Under the pieces are notes generated by a model. That model was not told the origin of the DNA and made no database searches. It saw only the letters and a list, made by a program, of their open reading frames with translations. A DNA stretch of 64,000 nt from Winogradskyella sediminis (GTDB lineage: Bacteria > Bacteroidota > Bacteroidia > Flavobacteriales > Flavobacteriaceae). Location of the stretch: assembly GCF_003387355.1 (NCBI RefSeq), contig NZ_QUNH01000003.1, positions 292,337 through 356,336 on the forward strand, read 5' to 3'. Each line of letters starts with the position of its first letter. Position 1 is the first letter of the stretch. Positions 1 through 9,113 of the stretch are shown here, in pieces. The position numbers and the translations under genes are program-made.

Positions 1-1570
1 GTAAGCTGTAATGGAGGTTCAGACGGATCAGCTACAGCAAGCGCTACAGGTGGAACAGCACCATATACGTATGCATGGAGTAATGGAGCCACTACAGCAA
101 GTATAGTAGGTGTTGTAGCTGGAACTTATAATGTAACCATCACTGATGCTAATGGTTGTACTGACACTACTTCAGTAACAGTAACAGAACCTACAGCTCT
201 TGTAGCATCAAGTGTAGTGGATTCAAATGCAAGCTGTAATGGAGGCGTAGACGGATCAGCTACAGCAAGCGCCACAGGTGGAACAGTACCATATACTTAT
301 TTATGGAGTAACGCAGCAACTACAGCAAGTATTGTTGGTGTTGCAGCAGGAACTTATAATGTAACCATCACTGATGCTAATGGATGTACTGATACATCAA
401 GTGTAACGATTACAGAGCCAGCAGCTTTAGTCGCTTCAAGTGTAGTTGATTCTAATGCAAGCTGTAATGGAGGTTCAGACGGATCAGCTACAGCAAGCGC
501 TACAGGTGGAACAGCACCATATACGTATGCATGGAGTAATGGAGCCACTACAGCAAGTATAGTAGGTGTTGTAGCTGGAACTTATAATGTAACCATCACT
601 GATGCTAATGGTTGTACTGACACTACTTCAGTAACAGTAACAGAACCTACAGCTCTTGTAGCATCAAGTGTAGTGGATTCTAATGCAAGCTGTAATGGAG
701 GCGTAGACGGATCAGCTACAGCAGGCGCCACAGGTGGAACAGTACCATATACTTATTTATGGAGTAACGCAGCAACTACAGCAAGTATTGTTGGTGTTGC
801 AGCAGGAACTTATAATGTAACCATCACTGATGCTAATGGATGTACTGATACATCAAGTGTAACAATTACAGAGCCAACAGCTCTAGTCGCTTCAAGTGTA
901 GTAGATTCTAACGCAAGCTGTAATGGAGGTTCAGACGGATCAGCTACAGCAAACGCCACAGGTGGAACAGTACCATATACTTATTTATGGAGTAACGCAG
1001 CAACCACAGCAAGTATAGTTGGTGTTGCAGCAGGAACTTATAATGTAACCATCACTGATGCTAATGGATGTACTGATACATCAAGTGTAACAATTACAGA
1101 GCCAACAGCTCTAGTAGCTTCAAGTGTAGTGGATTCTAATGCAAGTTGTAACGGAGGTTCAGACGGATCAGCAACAGCAAGCGCCACAGGAGGAACAGCA
1201 CCATATACATACTTATGGAGTAACGCAGCAACTACAGCGAGTATAGTTGGTGTTGCAGCAGGAACTTATAATGTAACCATCACTGATGCTAATGGATGTA
1301 CAGATACATCAAGTGTAACGATTACAGAGCCAGCAGCTCTAGTAGCCTCAAGTGTAGTAGATTCTAATGCAAGCTGTAATGGAGGTTCAGACGGATCAGC
1401 AACAGCAAGTGCCACAGGAGGAACAGCACCATATACATACTTATGGAGTAACGCAGCAACCACAGCAAGTATCGTTGGAGTTGTAGCAGGAACTTATAAT
1501 GTAACTATCACTGATGCTAATGGATGTACGGATACATCAAGTGTAACGATTACAGAGCCAACAGCTTTAG
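1..1570 (+). repeat. Tandem 228-bp SprB repeats with a 456-bp higher-order duplication
   Basis: The SCNGG codons recur at 4, 232, 460, 688, 916, 1144 and 1372, exactly 228 bp (76 codons) apart. Repeats 1 and 3 differ at one base as I read them. Repeats 2 and 4 differ at a handful. Repeats 1+2 and 3+4 are therefore copies of a 456-bp unit. Repeats 5-7 belong to the second subtype (LWSNAAT) throughout. The array probably continues upstream of the window. Confidence 0.95.
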
Positions 1571-2019
1571 ATAATAGTATAACTCAAGACTCAGGAGTTT
1601 TAACGGCAAATCAAGCAGGTGCAACTTATCAATGGTATGCATGTCCTAATACTTTATTAGTCGGAGAAACAGATCAAAGTTTTACTCCTTCAGAAGTAGG
1701 AAGCTATAAAGTTGAAATCACTATGGGAGCATGTGTTGAAGAGTCTGCTTGTGAAGATGTTACAGTATTGGGCTTAGAAGAAGTTGAAAATAATTTTAAA
1801 TTTTCAATGTATCCAAATCCTAGCGATAGAAATGTACATATTACAACGAGCATGGATGGTTATTTTCAAGTTATTAATCAATTAGGTCAAATAATCAAAA
1901 CATTTAAAGTAGATGCCAATATTGAATCTACGGTGTATGTTGGAGATTTAAATAATGGATTTTATTTTGTAAAATCAGTAAATAACAATTTTATTCAAAA
2001 GTTAATTGTAAAAAAATAG
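1..2019 (+). CDS. SprB-repeat surface adhesin, C-terminal part (5' end outside window); T9SS cargo
   Basis: The frame is open from the first base, so this is the end of a larger protein. It starts with seven copies of a 76-residue SprB-type repeat (each with SCNGG, GGT.PYTY.WS, AGTYNVTITDANGC and a TEP linker), then a short Ig-like segment. The last ~80 residues are a T9SS type A sorting domain (MYPNPS near the start, KLIVKK at the end). SprB-like proteins are cell-surface adhesins moved by the gliding machinery and exported by T9SS; cleavage of the C-terminal domain at the surface is expected from the family. An internal GTG (217) could be mistaken for a start, but the repeat continues upstream of it. 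A strong hairpin follows the stop codon. Confidence 0.93.
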   Translation, partial: VSCNGGSDGSATASATGGTAPYTYAWSNGATTASIVGVVAGTYNVTITDANGCTDTTSVTVTEPTALVASSVVDSNASCNGGVDGSATASATGGTVPYTYLWSNAATTASIVGVAAGTYNVTITDANGCTDTSSVTITEPAALVASSVVDSNASCNGGSDGSATASATGGTAPYTYAWSNGATTASIVGVVAGTYNVTITDANGCTDTTSVTVTEPTALVASSVVDSNASCNGGVDGSATAGATGGTVPYTYLWSNAATTASIVGVAAGTYNVTITDANGCTDTSSVTITEPTALVASSVVDSNASCNGGSDGSATANATGGTVPYTYLWSNAATTASIVGVAAGTYNVTITDANGCTDTSSVTITEPTALVASSVVDSNASCNGGSDGSATASATGGTAPYTYLWSNAATTASIVGVAAGTYNVTITDANGCTDTSSVTITEPAALVASSVVDSNASCNGGSDGSATASATGGTAPYTYLWSNAATTASIVGVVAGTYNVTITDANGCTDTSSVTITEPTALDNSITQDSGVLTANQAGATYQWYACPNTLLVGETDQSFTPSEVGSYKVEITMGACVEESACEDVTVLGLEEVENNFKFSMYPNPSDRNVHITTSMDGYFQVINQLGQIIKTFKVDANIESTVYVGDLNNGFYFVKSVNNNFIQKLIVKK

Positions 2020-2048
2020 CTTAGTTAAGTACTTTTTTTGAACATGCA

Positions 2049-2086
2049 AAAGCGAGATTTCATTGTTAGAAATCTCGCTTTTATTT
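2049..2086 (+). terminator. Rho-independent terminator of the adhesin gene
   Basis: A perfect 12-bp stem (AAAGCGAGATTT at 2049-2060 pairing with 2070-2081), a 9-nt loop and a T-rich tail follow the adhesin stop codon by about 30 bp. Confidence 0.9.
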
Positions 2087-2220
2087 CCCCTTACATTTAA
2101 TAATATCTATTGGATAAATGATAACTATCAAATATTTGAATTGATAGATTTAAATTCGTTTCATAATAAGTTTTAAGCTAAAGGTAAGGTTGTAAATATA
2201 TCATTTTACTTCTTACTTTT

Positions 2221-2247
2221 TTTGTGTGACAAAGTGTTGTAAATTTG
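2221..2247 (+). promoter_or_regulatory. Bacteroidota-type promoter for the helicase gene
   Basis: TTTG (2221-2224), 15 nt, then TAAATTTG (2240-2247) matches the TTTG/TAnnTTTG pattern, with a slightly short spacer. The start codon follows about 30 nt later. Confidence 0.6.
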
Positions 2248-2278
2248 CAACTTCTAAAAACAATCCGAAATTAAATTT

Positions 2279-3832
2279 ATGTCGCAAACAAATCAAGCTG
2301 TTCAAGAAAAAAAAACCGATAAAGAATTATACGACTACCAACAAGGTGCCATAAGTCAGATTTTTGAAAAGTTCGAAACAGAACGCGATGATTATCACTT
2401 ATTATACCAACTACCAACAGGTGGTGGAAAAACGGTTATCTTCTCTGAGATGGTTCGTCAATATCTTAAAAATCATAATAAAAAGGTATTGATCATGACA
2501 CACCGAGTGGAACTTTGTAATCAAACCTCTAAAATGTTAGATGGTTTTGGTGTGACTAATAAAGTGGTGAACAGTAAGGCAAATTTAGATGACCAGGCAG
2601 ACTATTCTTGTTTTGTGGCCATGGTCGAAACCTTAAATAATCGATTAAATGACAACAAATTAGATATTTCAGATGTTGGTTTGGTGATTATTGATGAGGC
2701 GCATTACAACTCCTTTACTAAATTATTTAAGTTTTTTGAAAAATCCTTTATTCTTGGTGTTACGGCTACGCCTCTAAGTTCTAATAAGGATTTGCCAATG
2801 AAGGATAATTACGATGAACTCATTACTGGCGAAACCATTGAAAGTCTTATAGAAAATGAATTTTTGGCAAGAGCTGAAACCTATGCGTACGATATGGGTT
2901 TAACATCTTTAGAAGTCGGTTCTAATGGTGATTATACCGTAAAATCTTCCGAAGATTTATACTCAAGTCCAGCGATGTTGCAAAAGCTACTCGATGCTTA
3001 TAAAAAGCACTCGTACGGTAAAAAGACATTAATATTTAATAACGGTATTAACACGTCTATAAGTGTGTATTATGCATTTAAAGAAGCAGATCTTCCAATT
3101 ATGCACTTAGATAATACCGCGACAAAGAAACAACGTAAGCAGATTTTACAGTGGTTTCATGAGACGCCAAATGCAATTTTAACCTCAGTAAGTATTTTAA
3201 CAACGGGTTTTGATGAACCTACAATTGATACCATTATTTTAAATAGAGCAACAAAATCGTTGACTTTATATTACCAAATGATTGGTCGTGGTTCTCGTAT
3301 TTTAAATAATAAAACCAAATTTACTACTATCGATTTAGGAAATAACCTTTACAGATTTGGACCTTGGGGAGCCGATTTAGATTGGCAATTAATCTTTAAG
3401 TCGCCAAACTGGTATGCAGATCGCATTAAGGATGATGAAGCTATTGAATCTAACTTTAAACACGATTTATCCGATGAGATAAAGGAAGAGTTTTCAAAGT
3501 CTGAAGAAACCTATTTTGATATCAAGCAAACCTACAAAGACGCCGTAGATAGTGGTGAATCCTCTAAAGTGGTTTTAGAACGTTCTATAGCTCAACATGC
3601 TAAAATTTGTATTGAAAATAGTGAAGATGTGTATGATGCATTGGCTTTAGCAAAACTACTTAAAGACGATATTAATCAACGTATTGAAACCTATGCAAAA
3701 TGTATTAGTCGTAGTACTTATAATTTCTTAAAATGGTTGAAAGACGATTATCAGAAGAAATTAAATTCTTATATACGAACTAATTTTGACGAGAAGTTTG
3801 AAGAAATTCACGGATTTCCACCTGAAGATTAA
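2279..3832 (+). CDS. DEAD/DEAH-box superfamily 2 helicase
   Basis: A 517-residue SF2 helicase. Visible motifs are Walker A PTGGGKT (residues 46-52), DEAH (139-142), TATP (162-165) and motif VI QMIGRGSR (about 333-340), so both RecA-like lobes are complete. The arrangement (a YDYQQ Q-like motif just before motif I) resembles the UvrB/ResIII-like group that acts on DNA or nucleoprotein. The last ~150 residues are charged and helical with no domain I recognise. The J-domain protein and the SDR follow on the same strand with gaps of 80 and 30 bp. The substrate is unknown; it looks like a housekeeping flavobacterial helicase. Confidence 0.9.
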   Translation: MSQTNQAVQEKKTDKELYDYQQGAISQIFEKFETERDDYHLLYQLPTGGGKTVIFSEMVRQYLKNHNKKVLIMTHRVELCNQTSKMLDGFGVTNKVVNSKANLDDQADYSCFVAMVETLNNRLNDNKLDISDVGLVIIDEAHYNSFTKLFKFFEKSFILGVTATPLSSNKDLPMKDNYDELITGETIESLIENEFLARAETYAYDMGLTSLEVGSNGDYTVKSSEDLYSSPAMLQKLLDAYKKHSYGKKTLIFNNGINTSISVYYAFKEADLPIMHLDNTATKKQRKQILQWFHETPNAILTSVSILTTGFDEPTIDTIILNRATKSLTLYYQMIGRGSRILNNKTKFTTIDLGNNLYRFGPWGADLDWQLIFKSPNWYADRIKDDEAIESNFKHDLSDEIKEEFSKSEETYFDIKQTYKDAVDSGESSKVVLERSIAQHAKICIENSEDVYDALALAKLLKDDINQRIETYAKCISRSTYNFLKWLKDDYQKKLNSYIRTNFDEKFEEIHGFPPED

Positions 3833-3861
3833 GAGTTTGCAATAAAATCAATTAATTAGAT

Positions 3862-3888
3862 TTTGTATGAGAAAATAGCGTAGTTTCG
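3862..3888 (+). promoter_or_regulatory. Possible promoter before the J-domain/KTSC gene
   Basis: TTTG (3862-3865), 15 nt, then TAGTTTCG (3881-3888), one base off TAnnTTTG. Spacing is the same as in the promoter of the preceding helicase gene. It may give the downstream pair its own transcript. Confidence 0.4.
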
Positions 3889-3912
3889 CGGCTTATTTTA
3901 AAACATTATAAA

Positions 3913-4362
3913 ATGAAACGCATTAGTCAATACAAAAAGCTTTTTTCTGTAGAAGAATCAATTAATCTTAAAGATTTAAAAAAGACATACAGAAACTTAG
4001 TTAAGGAATGGCATCCAGATAAATTTCAAGATGGAGATCCTAAACAGGAAGAGGCGGAATTTAAAAGTGTTGAAATTATTGATGGGTATCATTTTTTAGT
4101 CAGTATTGCACCTGAAACTAAAGCTGCAAATCTTGAAGAATACACCGAAACAATTACAAACTCTAGTATTGTAGACTTTCAACACAAAGGTTTATTATTA
4201 GAGATTACATTTTTAGATGGTTCTACATACGAGTATTTTGGAGTGCCAAAAGGTGTGTTTATTAAATTTTTAAATTCAGATAAACAAATGCGTTTTGCAA
4301 GACGAAGTATTTTTAATTCGTACACGTATAGAAAATCTAAAAAAGAACTTCAGGAGGCTTAG
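3913..4362 (+). CDS. J-domain protein with C-terminal KTSC domain
   Basis: A 149-residue protein with two small domains. Residues ~7-75 read as a DnaJ J-domain with the HPD signature at 34-36 (WHPDKF), the motif that stimulates Hsp70 ATPase. Residues ~85-142 fit the KTSC family (short beta-strand domain; conserved YEYFGVPKGVF, then YTYRK). KTSC domains sit on nucleic-acid enzymes such as lysyl-tRNA synthetases in some bacteria and are of uncertain role. The fusion suggests Hsp70 recruitment to whatever KTSC binds; that is inference. The SDR gene follows after 30 bp, so the two are probably co-transcribed. Confidence 0.85.
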   Translation: MKRISQYKKLFSVEESINLKDLKKTYRNLVKEWHPDKFQDGDPKQEEAEFKSVEIIDGYHFLVSIAPETKAANLEEYTETITNSSIVDFQHKGLLLEITFLDGSTYEYFGVPKGVFIKFLNSDKQMRFARRSIFNSYTYRKSKKELQEA

Positions 4363-4392
4363 AATAGCGTAGACCTGATATTATAATAAGTT

Positions 4393-5943
4393 ATGAGCAA
4401 CGTAAATTCCGAGACAAACGAAGACATTTCAATCCATGAGATTGAAAACTGTATTTCTATATTAGAACGCCTCGTTGCGAATACAGATCAAATTTTTGAA
4501 ATTCCAAAAGCCCAACGTACGGCTTTAATTAAGGCATCTGGCCAATTATCGCGTCCGAGTAGAGAGGAATTTTCAAGACGAAAGAAAGACGCAAAAAAAG
4601 CAGCAAAACGAAAGCAAGCTGCCAGAGATAAAAACGCACGAAAAGAAACCGGAATACGTAGTGCCAGAGAAGCACATGTTTTTGTAGCACCTAAATTATT
4701 ACCTGAAGCCGATCTAAAGGCTAAGGAACAATTAGAATTAGAATCTCCAAGAAACTGCTACGTTTGTAAAACACTTTATACCAAATTGCATCATTTTTAT
4801 GACACCATGTGCGAAGAATGTGGCGATTTTAATTATGCTAAACGTTTTCAAACCGCAGATGTTAAAGGGCAAGTAGCTGTAATTACCGGATCGCGTTTAA
4901 AAATAGGATATCACATAACGTTAATGTTATTACGAGGTGGTGCCACAGTTATTGCAACTACACGTTTCCCTGTAGATTCTGCTTTGCGTTTTTCAAAAGA
5001 AGAAGACTTTACAGAATGGGGACACCGTTTAAAAATACATGGTCTCGATTTAAGACATATTCCGAGTGTAGAAATCTTTTGTAATTTTATAGAACAACGT
5101 TACAAAAAGCTTGATATTCTTATCAATAATGCCGCTCAAACAGTAAGGAGACCAGCCGGATTTTATAGTCATTTAATGCCAAACGAAGAGCGCCCAATTG
5201 AGGAATTACCTAAATTTGCACGCGATCTACTAAACGATCACACTGAGTGTTTACAAGAATTACAACAGTTAACTTCCGGAGCCTCTTCTAATAAGAATAT
5301 GCCAGTGACTTGGCATGGGCCAGAACCAGGTATTGGTTTGCGTGCTTCTGCTAAATTATCTCAAATTCCATATAGTTTTGATAATACCTTGGTAGCACAA
5401 GAGGTTTTTCCTGAAGGAGAATTAGATGCCGACTTACAGCAAGTAGATTTAAGAAAAACCAACAGTTGGAGGCTAAAACTTGGAGAAATTGAAACTACCG
5501 AAATGATTGAAGTACAGTTGGTAAATTCTGTAGCTCCGTTTGTATTGTGTAACCGCTTGTCTGAAGTGATGAAGAAAGAAAATACAGGGCAAAAACACAT
5601 TATTAATGTATCTGCTATGGAAGGGAAATTTCACACCTTCTTTAAAGAAGATCGTCACCCTCATACCAATATGGCTAAAGCGGCATTAAATATGTTAACA
5701 CATACGGCTGCTGGTAGTTTGGCTAAAGAAGGAATTTATATGAATGCCGTAGATACGGGTTGGGTTACAGATGAAGATCCTGCAGAATTGGCAAAACGTA
5801 AGCAAGAACTACACGATTTTCAACCACCATTAGATATTGTTGACGGTGCCGCACGTGTTATGGACCCGCTTTTTGATGGTATTAATACAGGAAAACATTG
5901 GTCGGGTAAATTCCTAAAGGATTATCGTCCGATTAGTTGGTAG
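4393..5943 (+). CDS. Atypical SDR-fold protein with N-terminal basic segment and zinc ribbon; catalytic Tyr replaced
   Basis: A 516-residue protein. Residues ~60-85 are strongly basic (many Lys/Arg). C122/C125 and C140/C143 form two CxxC pairs like a zinc ribbon. A Rossmann SDR domain begins near 160 with TGSRLKIG (165-172, a degenerate TGxxxGIG), and NNAAQT is at 245-250. The usual YxxxK pair appears as T425-N-M-A-K429, so the catalytic tyrosine is a threonine, while the Ser (S408, NVSAM) and Lys remain. There is a ~120-residue insertion between the NNA motif and the active-site region. It is likely a non-classical or pseudo-SDR, possibly nucleic-acid-associated given the basic and Cys-rich start; function unknown. 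Confidence 0.8.
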   Translation: MSNVNSETNEDISIHEIENCISILERLVANTDQIFEIPKAQRTALIKASGQLSRPSREEFSRRKKDAKKAAKRKQAARDKNARKETGIRSAREAHVFVAPKLLPEADLKAKEQLELESPRNCYVCKTLYTKLHHFYDTMCEECGDFNYAKRFQTADVKGQVAVITGSRLKIGYHITLMLLRGGATVIATTRFPVDSALRFSKEEDFTEWGHRLKIHGLDLRHIPSVEIFCNFIEQRYKKLDILINNAAQTVRRPAGFYSHLMPNEERPIEELPKFARDLLNDHTECLQELQQLTSGASSNKNMPVTWHGPEPGIGLRASAKLSQIPYSFDNTLVAQEVFPEGELDADLQQVDLRKTNSWRLKLGEIETTEMIEVQLVNSVAPFVLCNRLSEVMKKENTGQKHIINVSAMEGKFHTFFKEDRHPHTNMAKAALNMLTHTAAGSLAKEGIYMNAVDTGWVTDEDPAELAKRKQELHDFQPPLDIVDGAARVMDPLFDGINTGKHWSGKFLKDYRPISW

Positions 5944-5984
5944 GCTATCATTTTTTCACACATAGCCTTATTCCATTGTATAAC

Positions 5985-6099
5985 ATCAGTTCTAGTAATT
6001 TTGAAGGATGAAAAGCTTATTGAGAACACATCTTATTAAAAAGTGATATTCTCGATACAAGTATTTCGCTTTCTATCGTAAATTTTACTCGAATTGAAG
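5985..6099. repeat. Dispersed intergenic repeat, two facing degenerate copies
   Basis: A forward copy (CAGTTCTAGT near 5989, GAGAACA near 6022) faces a reverse copy (TTCTCGATAC at 6049-6058, ACTCGAATTGA at 6087-6097). The ends match the repeats near 8.5, 20.8 and 51.0 kb. It lies between the SDR gene and the next helicase gene. Confidence 0.55.
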
Positions 6100-6146
6100 A
6101 ATTACCTCAAAAGAACAAATTACCTTTACAACTTAATAATAACACT

Positions 6147-7265
6147 ATGGCATCATTTTCAGAATTAGGAATACACAAGAATTACATAAAAGGATTAAAA
6201 GAACTTAATATTGTAAGCCCAACAGAAATACAAGAAGCCGTTATTCCTGTTCTACTAGAATCTAAAACTGATCTAATAGGATTAGCACAGACAGGCACTG
6301 GAAAAACAGCAGCTTTTGGCTTACCTGTTTTGCATGCTATAGATGCTACGAATCCTGAAGTACAAGCCTTAATTATTGCACCAACACGCGAATTGGTGCA
6401 ACAAATACAAAAGCAACTTTTTAAGTTTACAAAATATATAGATTCTAAGATTTTCTCTGAAGGCGTTTATGGAGGTGAAAAAATAGACCGTCAGATTAAA
6501 AATTTGACTAGAACAACGCATATTGTTGTTGCGACTCCGGGACGTTTACTCGATTTAGTAGAGCGTGAAGCAGTGGATATTTCAAATGTAAAAATATTAG
6601 TTCTAGACGAAGCTGATGAAATGCTTAGTATGGGCTTCAAAGAAGATTTAACTAAAATTTTACAGTACAATACGAAGAAACGAAACACATGGTTGTTTTC
6701 GGCGACGATGCCAATAGAAATTAAGAACATCGTAAAAAATTATATGTCTAAGGATGCTATTCGTGTAGAAGTGAATAAAAATGCTTTAGTAAACGAAAAT
6801 ATATCTCATCATTATATTCAAACGACGATTAAAGACAAATTGAATATGATTACTCGTATTTTAGACCGACGTCCAAATGAGCGAGGAATTATTTTTTGTA
6901 GAACCAAAGCTGGTACAAAGGCTTTAGCAGAACAATTGCAAAAAGAAGGTTTTGCAGTAGGCGCCTTAGAAGGAGATATGCAACAAAAGGACCGTGATAA
7001 AGTAATGCGTGCCTTTAAAAATGAAAGTTTGCAAGTCCTAATTTCTACGGATGTTTCAGCGCGAGGGATTGATGTTAACAATCTTGGTTTTGTATTACAT
7101 CACCAATTACCAGAACATTTAGATTATTATACACATCGTAGTGGTAGAACTGCAAGAGCCGGAAATACAGGGCAATCTATAGCTTTAATTATTCCTGGTG
7201 AAATGCAAAAGGTTATCGATATTCAAAAAGCTTTGGGCATTACGTTTAGAGAACTTACCATGTAA
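6147..7265 (+). CDS. DEAD-box ATP-dependent RNA helicase (short form)
   Basis: A 372-residue protein with the complete DEAD-box set: Q motif (F4 and PTEIQ 25-29), motif I AQTGTGKT (47-54), PTREL (79-83), GG, TPGR (130-133), DEAD (154-157), SAT (185-187) and HRSGRTAR near 331. It stops soon after motif VI, so it lacks the basic C-terminal tail that gives RNA specificity in RhlE, CsdA or DbpA. Such minimal helicases probably help ribosome assembly or RNA decay. A second, longer DEAD-box gene lies at 60.3 kb. Confidence 0.95.
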   Translation: MASFSELGIHKNYIKGLKELNIVSPTEIQEAVIPVLLESKTDLIGLAQTGTGKTAAFGLPVLHAIDATNPEVQALIIAPTRELVQQIQKQLFKFTKYIDSKIFSEGVYGGEKIDRQIKNLTRTTHIVVATPGRLLDLVEREAVDISNVKILVLDEADEMLSMGFKEDLTKILQYNTKKRNTWLFSATMPIEIKNIVKNYMSKDAIRVEVNKNALVNENISHHYIQTTIKDKLNMITRILDRRPNERGIIFCRTKAGTKALAEQLQKEGFAVGALEGDMQQKDRDKVMRAFKNESLQVLISTDVSARGIDVNNLGFVLHHQLPEHLDYYTHRSGRTARAGNTGQSIALIIPGEMQKVIDIQKALGITFRELTM

Positions 7266-7503
7266 TTCTATTCCCTAGAAACTTGTTGTTTTTTTCAGAA
7301 TTGAGAATGGATAGGTCTACATGTTAACAAGCGTTCCTTTACACTTTGGTTTGTTAAAATGTATAGGTTTTATTAGGTTCCGAGAAGTTGGTATTTTATT
7401 TGGTTAATTATTAAAACTCTTCAGACAGCAGCTTACCACATTTTCATTTATTAATAGTATATTGTGTTTTTATAAATAAACAATAAACACAGAATAATAT
7501 ACA

Positions 7504-8493
7504 ATGAAATCATTTTCAGTAGAAGACATTAACGCCATAGTTAATGGTGAGATTATAGGCAAAACCACAAATAAAATTTCGGGATTAGAACAAATAAAAA
7601 AGGCCAATGAACATCAGGCTACATTTATTGGTAACCGAAAATTTGCGGCTTTATGGAAAGATTCTAAAGCAAGTTTAGCTATTGTAAATGATAATTTAGA
7701 TATCGAACCAGGAGAAAATCGTGTGCTTATTAAAGTGAAGAATGCAGATTTGGCCATGGCTAAATTATTGGAATCTTTTACTCCAGAACCACCTCATTTT
7801 GAAACCGAAATTCACCCTTCTGCTACTATAGATGCCACTGCAACTATTGGAAAAGGCACTAGAATAGGAGCAGGTTCTTATATCGGAAAAGATGTGGTAT
7901 TAGGAGAAAATGTGACTATTTATCCTAATGTTACCATTTTAGACGATACCACAATTGGTGATTATACCACGATTTGGTCTGGGACCGTTATTAGAGAGTA
8001 CTCAGAAATCGGCAGTCATTGTATATTTCATAATAATGTAAGTATTGGTGCAGATGGTTTTGGCTATCGACCATGTGATGATGGCAGAGGCTTAGTTAAG
8101 ATTCCACATATCGGAAATGTAGTCATTGGAAATGGAGTAGAGATTGGTGCCAATTCTTGTGTGGATCGTGGTAAATTTAGTTCTACAATTTTAGGAGATG
8201 GCTGTAAAATTGATAATTTGGTTCAAATAGCGCATAATTGTGTCCTTGGTAGATCTTGTATTATGGCTGGTAGTTCAGGTCTTGCAGGTTCTGTAACTTT
8301 AGGAGATGGTGTGATGATTGGAGGATCGGCCTCTATAAAAGACCATACTACTATCCATTCTGGTGCTACGGTTGGTGCAGGCTCTGGTGTAATGAATGAC
8401 GTTGCTGCAGGTAAAACGGTATTGGGTTATCCTGCTGTAGACTCTAGAGAAATGTTAAAACAATGGGTAGCATTACGTAAGTTAGCGCGTTAA
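7504..8493 (+). CDS. lpxD: UDP-3-O-acylglucosamine N-acyltransferase (LpxD)
   Basis: A 329-residue protein: an N-terminal LpxD-type uridine-binding domain (about 1-100), a left-handed beta-helix of hexapeptide repeats (about 105-290) and a short helical tail. [15 protein letters not shown] and the catalytic-type IAHNC motif are present. It N-acylates UDP-3-O-acyl-glucosamine, the third step of lipid A synthesis, in the cytoplasm. It stands alone here rather than in an lpxD-lpxC-fabZ-lpxA cluster; Bacteroidota often carry an additional lpxD paralogue, so this may be the second copy. Confidence 0.93.
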   Translation: MKSFSVEDINAIVNGEIIGKTTNKISGLEQIKKANEHQATFIGNRKFAALWKDSKASLAIVNDNLDIEPGENRVLIKVKNADLAMAKLLESFTPEPPHFETEIHPSATIDATATIGKGTRIGAGSYIGKDVVLGENVTIYPNVTILDDTTIGDYTTIWSGTVIREYSEIGSHCIFHNNVSIGADGFGYRPCDDGRGLVKIPHIGNVVIGNGVEIGANSCVDRGKFSSTILGDGCKIDNLVQIAHNCVLGRSCIMAGSSGLAGSVTLGDGVMIGGSASIKDHTTIHSGATVGAGSGVMNDVAAGKTVLGYPAVDSREMLKQWVALRKLAR

Positions 8494-8523
8494 ATAATAC
8501 AAGACTAATAGCAATATACTATA

Positions 8524-8628
8524 CGTCGCTTCGAGTGAAATTCTTATTCTATAATAAGTATCGAAACATTTTTATAAATTAATTGATTTTAACACCAATT
8601 ACTTTAGACAACTCCACTCGAACTGACG
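8524..8628. repeat. Dispersed intergenic repeat, inverted pair
   Basis: CGTCGCTTCGAGTG (8524-8537) and CACTCGAACTGACG (8615-8628) face each other as near-complementary arms, with a GTATCGAAACA motif inside (8558-8568). It lies between convergent genes and carries the same end motifs as the copies near 6.0, 20.8 and 51.0 kb. It could fold in RNA and may serve as a terminator here. Confidence 0.6.
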
Positions 8629-8644
8629 TCTGTATTCTAAACCC

Positions 8645-8908
8645 TTAAGCTGATTTTTGTTCTACATTCTGTTTTAAATGTAGCAGACCAGCAACCATGC
8701 CATCTAGCTCATGTTCCAAAAAGGTAGCATTTCTTTTGCTAAACCCTTTGATGCTGTTGGCATAAAGTTCTACACCACCATGTGTAATACAAACACTGTA
8801 CGTGTCATTTTCGGCATCTAATTTTACTGAAGTTCTGTAATCGCTTGAGATTAATAACCAGTAACACAAACTATTAATCTGATTAAATAAAGAAAATTTT
8901 GTTTCCAT
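8645..8908 (-). CDS. Small hypothetical protein (87 aa)
   Basis: I do not recognise the family. The protein has no signal peptide or membrane segment. Its middle has alternating polar/hydrophobic residues suggesting beta strands (SVKLDAENDTYSVCITHG), followed by an amphipathic helix. It is likely real because a consensus promoter sits upstream and the ATG is well placed after it. It is transcribed alone, ending near a dispersed intergenic repeat. Confidence 0.65.
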   Translation of the reverse strand: METKFSLFNQINSLCYWLLISSDYRTSVKLDAENDTYSVCITHGGVELYANSIKGFSKRNATFLEHELDGMVAGLLHLKQNVEQKSA

Positions 8909-8944
8909 AATATTTAGATTTAATAGATAGAGGGAGATCTAAAA

Positions 8945-8976
8945 CAAAGGTAGATTGAAGATCTACGGCAATCAAA
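8945..8976 (-). promoter_or_regulatory. Consensus Bacteroidota promoter for the 87-aa gene
   Basis: On the minus strand, TTTG (8973-8976), 20 nt, then TACCTTTG (8945-8952), followed 37 nt later by the ATG. Both elements and the spacing fit the consensus. Confidence 0.75.
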
Positions 8977-9057
8977 TTTTGTTGTTGTAGCGATTCTTTT
9001 TATCGGCTAACTGAGTGTAAATGACTAAAAATACGATGATTAACATATGGATTATTG

Positions 9058-9087
9058 AAAAGCCCAATACAAATAAGTATCGGGCTT
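9058..9087 (-). terminator. Terminator of the aldehyde dehydrogenase operon
   Basis: In the minus-strand transcript, AAGCCCGATAC pairs with GTATTGGGCTT (one G-U), a short A/T loop lies between, and a TTTT run follows. It lies about 27 bp past the dehydrogenase stop codon. Confidence 0.8.
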
Positions 9088-9113
9088 AAACTTAAATATT
9101 TATGCGGGATTAA

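Noticed and set aside
354..1463. Minus-strand ORFs of about 64 codons repeated across the adhesin array
   Set aside because: They are mirror images of the SprB repeats, recur with the same period and have no promoter; they follow from the codon bias of the real frame.
1..1570. Regular direct repeats that could suggest CRISPR
   Set aside because: The period is 228 bp, the repeats code continuously in one frame and there are no unique spacers.
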